A DNA stretch of 64,000 nt from positions 62,001-126,000 of the forward strand of contig JASBNA010000039.1 in the NCBI GenBank assembly GCA_038087015.1, read 5' to 3'. Shown piece after piece: positions 57,326 to 64,000 of the stretch. Made by a program: the position numbers and the translations under genes. This stretch comes from Cerrena zonata. Its lineage: Eukaryota > Basidiomycota > Agaricomycetes > Polyporales > Cerrenaceae. Each line of letters opens with the position of its first letter. Within the stretch, counting starts at the first letter, position 1. The notes under the pieces are model-generated. The model searched no databases. It was not told the origin of the DNA and saw nothing but the letters and a program-made list of their open reading frames with translations.

Positions 57326-60300
57326 ATGGCGTACCGTTCGCGCTCCGTCGCTGTCCAGGACTTGAAGTCCTACGCTTGTCTTTCCGGCACATTGGAAGGA
57401 CTTTTTGACAGTGACCGCTTACTTTATTGTGGGTCGTTTGCCCTGGATGACATTCCAGCGTCTCACCATGTTGCTTTGGCTGTTCCGTTCGCCGTGTTGG
57501 CTCAATTTGTACCGCTCGTGCTGTTGCGCAGGCTGTTCTCCCATCATCGGGTTAAAATACGTCGCGGAAGATTTTCGCCAGATGATTATAAACTTGAGTT
57601 ATCCACTCATACATGCTCGTCCCATTGTAAGAAGGTTGTCGCTGTATTTCAACGCCCCCGTGTTAGTATGGTCAATCCTTTCCGTCGCTTGCAGTTTCTA
57701 CCCCTCCAGCACCAAATACCTGCTGAGTATCAGCCTTTTCTCTATCCCTCATCGTCGTCTTTTCCCCCACCTCCCATGTCGCTGCATGCCCGCGCCCAGA
57801 TGATTCGTGATTTCACCGATCAACTTAGCGAAGAAGCGTTGGCTGAGGTTCCCTGTGCTGTGTGTGCTGAGTTGGTAAAGCGAAGCGATGTTTCCGTGCA
57901 CAACGTGTGCGACGAACTATTCCACCCACTCGCACGTCTCGACCAAGCTGTCGCTATTTTTCCTACTTCCGACGAGGGGGCTCTCCCTAGGGCTCATAAC
58001 TCGCCCATTTTGGAACACGCTGGCCTTCATGTCGATGACTCTCTGCGTGTCGCTGACGTCTGTTCTGTGTGCTTGGATTTTCTCAAGAAGCAAAGAATTC
58101 CTCCCCGTTCATTAGCTAATGGATTGTGGCTTGGGGATATTCCCCCCCAACTCCGTGCGCTGAATTACTGCGAGAAGTTGATGGTTGCGCGTTTTCGCCA
58201 CAACACCTTCGTCGTCTCCGTCACCATGGGCCAGAGGAGAATGGCCGCAAACGCAGTGACTTTCGGTCAACCTGTGGCCAAGTTTCATGCCATTTTGCCC
58301 CCTCCCCCCGACGACGTTGAATCCTGTCTGGTGGTTCTCTTCACTGGTTCCTGTGCACCTACGCCCGACGACATGAAGCGCACCCCGCTTATAGTCAGAA
58401 AACAGGTTGTCTGGGACGCCCTTATTTGGCTGAAGCATAATCATAAAGACTATAGCGACATTGCTTTGTCCCGCGAGAATCTTGATATGTACAAAGAGTC
58501 TCAGGTGCCAGTCAGCATTGTTTATCGCCCGTTGGACGGTAGTGCACCTGCCAGCGCTCCCGAGACTCTGCCCGTTAACGACGACGGTGAGGAGCGTGGT
58601 ACCGAGTCCGGGCCATGTTCATTCGCCGTGCATGCCTTGACGTCAGAAAAATATCACAATCTGTCTCGAGAGGGCCGCATCAGTGCGTCTCTGCATCACT
58701 TAGCTAGTGGCCGGCCTGTACTAGCGTACGGGCGTGAGGAGAATCCTGAGTCCATTTATCACAATCCTCTCTTGTTTCCTGGCATGTTTCCTTGGCTGTT
58801 TCCTTACGGCCTCAGTGCTTTCGAGAATTCTGCTATTAAGACTCCTCTCGGTCGCGAACAGCATATTCAGCACCTACTGATGTACCACGATCGCCGGTTT
58901 CAAACCGATGAATATTTCGCCTTCGTATTGTACAGTCATGCTCAGATACGCGGTGCCTCTCTCGGGGGTTATCTGCTTACAGAGCGTAAGGACTTTCCTA
59001 ACGTCGCTGCGAAAATTCAGGCGCTGGATGTCGATACTCTGGCCGAATTGGCTCGTCGCGGAGAGGAAGACGGGTTCGTTAAGCCCATGAACGACAAAGA
59101 ACGTCAATGTTTCGAATTTCTGCATTTCGTCGACCACGTAGGTGGTCATGTACCCAACTCTTCCACCTCTAAACGGCGCCAACGTAATCAGATCCAATCG
59201 CTCATTTACCGACTGGGTACTCCCGTGTTTTTCATTACGTTTTCGCCGTCTGATTCCAAGAGCCCGATTTGTATGTATTTGGCTGGGGAAAAGATTGATC
59301 TTTTCTCAAACAATCCCACCATGCCTGATGCTGCAGAACGACTTCGAGCAGTGGCTCGGAATCCCGTAGCTTGCGCTCGTTTCTTCCATCTCGTTGTGAA
59401 TCTTTTCATCAAGTACATTCTGCGATGGGACACAGGCACTGACGGCCTATTTGGACCCACTGCGGGTTACTACGGTACGGTTGAGTCACAGGGTCGTCTT
59501 ACATTGCATTTGCATCTTCTCTTGTGGATCAAGTATTCCCTCTCCCCTCAGGAAATCCGTGACCGTGCACTCAATGACCCTTCTTTCCAACAAGAGTTGG
59601 TTCATTGGCTTGAGTTCTGTTGCTCAGGTGAACTCGCCGGTGGACCTATCGGTGATGCTTTCGGCGGGTCTTCCAGTAAACCGGTTCCCGCGGCAGAAGA
59701 TCCTACAATGCATAAGCCCACCCCTCCACCCGAATCACTGTTGACGGATGCTTCTCTGCGTGAATATATGGATCGCGTCAGTGTTGAGACCGACGAGGTG
59801 TTGTTGAGAAACTACGTTCACCGTTGTGGAGCTCACTGTAAACGAAGCGGTGAATGTCGTGGTCGTTTCCCCCGTGACATCGTTGGCAAATCTATCTTTG
59901 ATGAACTCGGCGCGCTGCGCCTAGCACACAAAGAGGAATGGTTGAATACCTTCACCAGGGATTTAGCATATCTGCTCAGATGTAATTCTGACACCGCATG
60001 TCTGCTTTCCGGAACACAGGTTCGCGCTATCATTGCGTATGTAACCGACTACGTCACCAAGTGCCAATTAAAGACTTACACTCTTTTTGGAGTGATCAGA
60101 GCCGTTCTGGAAAAAAACGCAGAGCTCGTCAGCGAGCAAGATGACCGCACTGTGGCTGCTCGTCGTCTCCTCACCAAAGTGGTAAATGCTCTCAACGCCA
60201 AGATGGAGATAGGCGGGCCCATGCTGTGTGCTTCATTGCTGGGACACCCTGACCATTACACCAGCCACTCATTCAAATTATTTTTTTGGTATCCCTATTT

Positions 60301-63300
60301 CAAGTTCATCGCTGATGTGTGGAAGCTTGACGTCAGCGATCGTGAAAAGGATTCTCGTGATACCGTTGTGATTGGGTTAGATCGTGACAAGCAAGTCGTC
60401 GCGCATTCTAAAGTTCACGATTACATCTATCGCCCGGCGCACTTCGAAAATTGGTGCCTCTATGATTACATGCTGCATTGCTCCTTCGTAAAGTATCGCG
60501 GCCGGAAAGGAGCTCCCACTGGACATGACACTATCGATCCTGAATCACCATTTGGAGGGCAGGATGGCGCTGATGAAGACGGCAACGACGTTAATGAAGT
60601 CGTTGCTGACAGTCCTGCTCAGACTTTTCGATTCCAGGCTACTCACCCAAATGTCGATACCCACCGAGTTGCATTCACATCGAACGTTTCTACTGTGGTG
60701 CTTGATTTCATTGGGGGGCGTTTACCTCGGCAGGCAGGGGATACCGACGTCTACTTCGCTGCCATGTTATTGTTTTTTCGACCCGGTGGCTGGCGGACAG
60801 GCTGCGAGCTGAAGGCTGACAATGAAAGTTGGTCAGACGCCTTTCGTAGAACAGCCTTCAGTGAGAGCTCTTTGCTGTTCATGCGTAGGTTGAACTTCTT
60901 GTATGAGTGCTATGATGATCGAGATAATTATTCGGCTAGGCGTCGCAAAGACCAACAGGGTGATGCTCTTGCAATGTTCTCGTCCTCGACTCTCAATGCA
61001 CTGGACGTAGAGCGGACCCAACATGAATTGGAAGACCCAACAGGGATTGGGGCACCTGATGTGGATACCTTACTTGTTGCCGAAGGTAGAACCGCCAAGG
61101 TGAGGCTGGAGATGGAGACTGTTCGAGCTCACATGCAGCTTGTAGCGGCACATTCCACCCCTTTCCCTTATCCGTCCCCGTTCACTCTCCCAATGGCCTC
61201 TCAGCAGGAACATACGGGACGCAGGTGGAGTCAGATCGTGGCAATTGAGAAACTTAAAAGAGTTGCTGCTCGTGCTGGTGATGTAACTCTCCATCCTGCG
61301 CCCTCCACGGAGCAACACATACCCACTCAATTTAATGAAGTCTGTGTCATCTCCGCAGACAGTTGCAGTAGGTCGATCCATGCCTCGTACCTCCAGAGCA
61401 ACGAGCAAGTCTTGTTTCTCGGCCCGGCTGCCTCTCCCCTTTTGAGGGAGGTTTGTGCCCACTTCACACTCAACCCTGCTCAGGTTCGGGCTGTCGTCAC
61501 CATCACATCTTCTGTCTTGGCCCCTTCCGGTGACCCCCTTCGGATGTACCTTGGTGGTATGGGTGGAACTGGTAAGTCCCAGGTGATCAAGGCCCTCACA
61601 GCATTCTTTACCGCAAGGAATGAACGAAACAGAATGTCACTCATGGCTCCCACCGGTGCCGCTGCCTGCCTCATCGGCGGATCCACTTATCATTCCGTCC
61701 TCAGATTGCAGCGACGCAATGGAAAGATGAGCCAAAAAACAAGAGATGAGCTCTGCCAGAACCTCCGTGGGGTGGATGTGCTTTTCTTAGATGAAGTGTC
61801 CATGATATCTAACACTGACTTACAACAAATCAGCGCTCAGTTATCGATGGCCTTGGGGAACAGTGATGCCTTCGGTGGAAAACATGTCGTGTTAGCAGGC
61901 GACTTCTGTCAACTGCCTCCCGTCGCCACTTCTGGTTCCGCTCTATACTCGAATAGTGCAGTATCTAGCGTGACCAATAGCGCCCAATACAAGGCGCTCG
62001 GGTCCTCTGTGTGGCACCAGTTTACAACTGTGGTCATCTTGAGAGAGAACATGCGTCAACGAGGCTTATCGATCCCTGATCAACAATTTCGGGCCGCTCT
62101 GGGACGGCTCCGGTTTCGGTCTTGCACTGATGCTGATCTCGCTCTTTTTCGCTCTCGTGTAGTTGGTGCTTCAGCCAACGCTCCGCGCCTTTTTGAGCCA
62201 CAGTTCCGAGACGTGTCTATAATCACCCCTTGGAATGCACATCGAGATGGCATCAACGAGTTCCAATCGGAGAGATTCGCAGCCGCCACTGGCCAATCTT
62301 TAACGTCCTTTTTTTCCAGAGATAAATGGACTGCAACCACTCTGAAAAAGTCCCGCTCGCTAGGCAACAGCCCGTTCGTTGCGACTGACATCCAAGAAAT
62401 GTTGTGGCGCGTACCCCCCTGTCTGGTCGAGCGTCATGCCTGTGGAATATTGAGGCTGTGCCTTGGCATGCCAGTGATGCTCAAGAATAACGACGCTACC
62501 GAGCTTTGCATCACCAACGGTGCCGAAGCGGTCGTTGTGGGGTGGAGAGAAAATACCCATCCCTCCGGGAAACTGTCTCTCGATGTACTCTATGTGCAGT
62601 TGGTCAATCCTGCCACTGACGTACAGATCGAGGGCTTACCCCTGAATGTTGTCCCCATCTGTTCACGCCAGGAAACGGTAAAAGTCCAACTCCCTAACTC
62701 GTCTTATGTGTCCATTTCTCGTACTCAGGTCCCGGTACTCCCTAACTTCGCAATGACAGACTATGGATGTCAGGGCCGAACCCGTCCATTCAACAGTGTG
62801 GATCTCAGGTACTGCAAAAATCACCAGTCAGCGTATACTAGTCTCTCACGAGGATCCACCCTCGAGGGGCTGCTCATTCTGCACCCATTCCCGGACGACA
62901 TTTTTAGGGGAGGGCTTACTGGTGACTTGCGAGCTGAATTGCACGAATTAGAGATGCTTGATGACGTTTCCCGTATGAAATATGAGGGTAATCTCGAACT
63001 TCTTACTGCAGGCAGGACACGTCGTGACATCCTGGCTGGTTTTCGTGCCATCATGGGGCAACACTATCAGCCCTCACACGCACAACAATCATCTCGTCGG
63101 AGATCCGCCAACAACAAACGCCCTCGTGATGACAATTTCGCATTGGATAGCTCTTCTTCACCTTCGAAACGTCCGACGCCCCCCGCCTACCAAGGTGTGG
63201 GGGATCGTAACCTGTGCACAACCTATCCCGGTCTGAAGTGGGATGCCATTGATTACAGCTGCGCTTACGACGCTCTGTTGACAGTGTTCGTAAACGGTGC

Positions 63301-64000
63301 TCAATGCTTTCCGGGCATGTGGGAGACCGTTACCTCGAACAATCCAGTTCTCGACTACTTTCATGCGGAGTCAACTCGCGTGTCAACCTCGAACGTTTTC
63401 AACACAAATTTACCGGCATTGGAAAGGGCTCGAGATGCTGTTCGGGACTCGCTGGGAGATGTCGATCCGCTGAGGTTTCCTCGGAGGGGACCGGTCTTTA
63501 CAGACATATATGACGTCGCCCATTCGTTTACACTATTAAACGGCCACTATGGAGTGCGTTCTCGATCCTGTATGGACTGCCTCCCCCTCCCGGATGATAT
63601 GCAGCCAGTGAGAAACATCGTTTGGCGAGCGGCTGACGTTCTGTTCGATGTCGTTATTCCCACAACTGTCTCAGCCTTATTCAATAGGGTGTTCTGTGCG
63701 GCTAATTCGTCTGGATGCCCACATTGTGGGAGACATCGAGCAACGTGGAAGGTGGAATGCACTTCAGTACCATCTCTATTAGGGATGGAACTCTCCCTCG
63801 AGTTGGCGGACAGCACCCACATAGACAACCAGTTTCCACTTCGGGTTGCAAATGAAGAGTGTTCGTGGGGATTGCAGGCGGTGATATACCTGGGCTCAAA
63901 TCACTTCACCGCACGGTTTGTGGCCGATGACGGGACGGTGTGGTATCATGATGGTGCTGACACGGGCAGATCTTGCATATTCGAAGCTGCGTCTCTGGAA
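57326..64000 (+). CDS. Helitron RepHel protein with C-terminal USP-like protease region (partial)
   Basis: One intronless frame of at least 2,225 codons, open to the window edge. Order: about residues 175-300, a DUF6570-like part with Cys pairs and NGLWLGDIPPQLRALNYCEKL; about 520-760, the Helitron-like Rep with HLH at 728-730 (HUH motif, metal binding) and the two-tyrosine motif Y905-x3-Y909-x2-K912, which nicks and joins DNA; about 1390-1900, a PIF1-like SF1 helicase with GGTGKS (K1417), DEVSM (D1489, E1490), GDFCQLPPV and AYTSLSRGST; then a basic, Arg/Ser-rich linker and a C-terminal region with KWDAIDYSCAYDAL (C1979), C2082-x2-C2085, C2131-x2-C2134, NHF (H2193) and WYHDG (D2209). This last order matches the Cys box, zinc finger and His box of ubiquitin-specific proteases. 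The start was chosen as the first ATG of the frame. The protein should mobilise the element by rolling-circle transposition. It continues beyond 64000. Confidence 0.88.
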   Translation, partial: MAYRSRSVAVQDLKSYACLSGTLEGLFDSDRLLYCGSFALDDIPASHHVALAVPFAVLAQFVPLVLLRRLFSHHRVKIRRGRFSPDDYKLELSTHTCSSHCKKVVAVFQRPRVSMVNPFRRLQFLPLQHQIPAEYQPFLYPSSSSFPPPPMSLHARAQMIRDFTDQLSEEALAEVPCAVCAELVKRSDVSVHNVCDELFHPLARLDQAVAIFPTSDEGALPRAHNSPILEHAGLHVDDSLRVADVCSVCLDFLKKQRIPPRSLANGLWLGDIPPQLRALNYCEKLMVARFRHNTFVVSVTMGQRRMAANAVTFGQPVAKFHAILPPPPDDVESCLVVLFTGSCAPTPDDMKRTPLIVRKQVVWDALIWLKHNHKDYSDIALSRENLDMYKESQVPVSIVYRPLDGSAPASAPETLPVNDDGEERGTESGPCSFAVHALTSEKYHNLSREGRISASLHHLASGRPVLAYGREENPESIYHNPLLFPGMFPWLFPYGLSAFENSAIKTPLGREQHIQHLLMYHDRRFQTDEYFAFVLYSHAQIRGASLGGYLLTERKDFPNVAAKIQALDVDTLAELARRGEEDGFVKPMNDKERQCFEFLHFVDHVGGHVPNSSTSKRRQRNQIQSLIYRLGTPVFFITFSPSDSKSPICMYLAGEKIDLFSNNPTMPDAAERLRAVARNPVACARFFHLVVNLFIKYILRWDTGTDGLFGPTAGYYGTVESQGRLTLHLHLLLWIKYSLSPQEIRDRALNDPSFQQELVHWLEFCCSGELAGGPIGDAFGGSSSKPVPAAEDPTMHKPTPPPESLLTDASLREYMDRVSVETDEVLLRNYVHRCGAHCKRSGECRGRFPRDIVGKSIFDELGALRLAHKEEWLNTFTRDLAYLLRCNSDTACLLSGTQVRAIIAYVTDYVTKCQLKTYTLFGVIRAVLEKNAELVSEQDDRTVAARRLLTKVVNALNAKMEIGGPMLCASLLGHPDHYTSHSFKLFFWYPYFKFIADVWKLDVSDREKDSRDTVVIGLDRDKQVVAHSKVHDYIYRPAHFENWCLYDYMLHCSFVKYRGRKGAPTGHDTIDPESPFGGQDGADEDGNDVNEVVADSPAQTFRFQATHPNVDTHRVAFTSNVSTVVLDFIGGRLPRQAGDTDVYFAAMLLFFRPGGWRTGCELKADNESWSDAFRRTAFSESSLLFMRRLNFLYECYDDRDNYSARRRKDQQGDALAMFSSSTLNALDVERTQHELEDPTGIGAPDVDTLLVAEGRTAKVRLEMETVRAHMQLVAAHSTPFPYPSPFTLPMASQQEHTGRRWSQIVAIEKLKRVAARAGDVTLHPAPSTEQHIPTQFNEVCVISADSCSRSIHASYLQSNEQVLFLGPAASPLLREVCAHFTLNPAQVRAVVTITSSVLAPSGDPLRMYLGGMGGTGKSQVIKALTAFFTARNERNRMSLMAPTGAAACLIGGSTYHSVLRLQRRNGKMSQKTRDELCQNLRGVDVLFLDEVSMISNTDLQQISAQLSMALGNSDAFGGKHVVLAGDFCQLPPVATSGSALYSNSAVSSVTNSAQYKALGSSVWHQFTTVVILRENMRQRGLSIPDQQFRAALGRLRFRSCTDADLALFRSRVVGASANAPRLFEPQFRDVSIITPWNAHRDGINEFQSERFAAATGQSLTSFFSRDKWTATTLKKSRSLGNSPFVATDIQEMLWRVPPCLVERHACGILRLCLGMPVMLKNNDATELCITNGAEAVVVGWRENTHPSGKLSLDVLYVQLVNPATDVQIEGLPLNVVPICSRQETVKVQLPNSSYVSISRTQVPVLPNFAMTDYGCQGRTRPFNSVDLRYCKNHQSAYTSLSRGSTLEGLLILHPFPDDIFRGGLTGDLRAELHELEMLDDVSRMKYEGNLELLTAGRTRRDILAGFRAIMGQHYQPSHAQQSSRRRSANNKRPRDDNFALDSSSSPSKRPTPPAYQGVGDRNLCTTYPGLKWDAIDYSCAYDALLTVFVNGAQCFPGMWETVTSNNPVLDYFHAESTRVSTSNVFNTNLPALERARDAVRDSLGDVDPLRFPRRGPVFTDIYDVAHSFTLLNGHYGVRSRSCMDCLPLPDDMQPVRNIVWRAADVLFDVVIPTTVSALFNRVFCAANSSGCPHCGRHRATWKVECTSVPSLLGMELSLELADSTHIDNQFPLRVANEECSWGLQAVIYLGSNHFTARFVADDGTVWYHDGADTGRSCIFEAASLE

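Larger units (their letters stand above)
56420..64000 (+). mobile_element. Helitron (autonomous, partial: continues beyond the window)
   Basis: The coding content is that of a rolling-circle transposon: Rep with HUH and two tyrosines, fused to a PIF1-type helicase. The left boundary is approximate and based on composition; the right end, with the expected CTRR terminus and hairpin, is outside the window. It is directly adjacent to the Rab gene promoter. Confidence 0.8.

Overview
The window is nuclear DNA of a filamentous basidiomycete, most likely a mushroom-forming agaricomycete. The reasons are: nearly every gene is cut by many 45-75 nt introns with GT(A/G)NG donors; gene content is typical of that group (fungalysin, nucleoside permease NUP, seven-helix membrane proteins, F-box and BTB families, an AUR1-type inositol phosphorylceramide synthase, fused pyrimidine enzyme); and there are hAT and Helitron transposons with fungal-type proteins. 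There is no bacterial operon structure, and I saw no CRISPR, rRNA or tRNA gene.

Layout. 1-7.2 kb: O-acetylhomoserine sulfhydrylase (-), a BTB/POZ protein (+), and a multi-exon protein with several dsRNA-binding-like segments (-). 7.23-11.16 kb: a complete hAT DNA transposon with an exact 8-bp target duplication and an unbroken 8-exon transposase, sitting about 90 bp upstream of the dsRBD-like gene. 12-14.7 kb: secreted fungalysin (-). 16-19.8 kb: a phytanoyl-CoA dioxygenase-like protein and an S9 peptidase with a likely mitochondrial leader (+,+). 20.1 kb: an F-box-family fragment. 20.9-22.2 kb: secreted NUP-family protein (-). 23.9-28.2 kb: a seven-helix protein and a cation/H+ exchanger (+,+). 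29.3-32.1 kb: a methyltransferase (-) divergent from intronless AUR1 (+). 33-36 kb: a possible small secreted peptide, a GNAT acetyltransferase and an F-box protein. 36.3-38.9 kb: a small unidentified gene and an MFS transporter with a 16-nt microexon. 39.2-46.5 kb: the URA2-type CPSase/ATCase gene (-). 48.4 kb: an uncharacterised gene. 50.5-56.4 kb: AzgA-type purine permease, ERG25 C-4 methylsterol oxidase and a Rab18-like GTPase. 56.4-64 kb: the 5' part of an autonomous Helitron whose open frame runs off the window.

The host genes are mainly housekeeping: sulfur assimilation, pyrimidine synthesis, purine uptake, sphingolipid and sterol synthesis, vesicle traffic. No biosynthetic cluster is evident. 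Two things stand out. The Helitron protein is at least 2,225 codons with no intron and joins a DUF6570-like segment, a HUH/two-tyrosine Rep, a PIF1-like helicase and a C-terminal region laid out like a ubiquitin-specific protease (Cys box, two CxxC pairs, His box). Second, the URA2 gene carries 18 single-base insertions, each of which reads as both synonymous third-base alleles written side by side; five further cases occur in three other genes. This looks like a dikaryon assembly artefact rather than a pseudogene, and annotators should correct for it.
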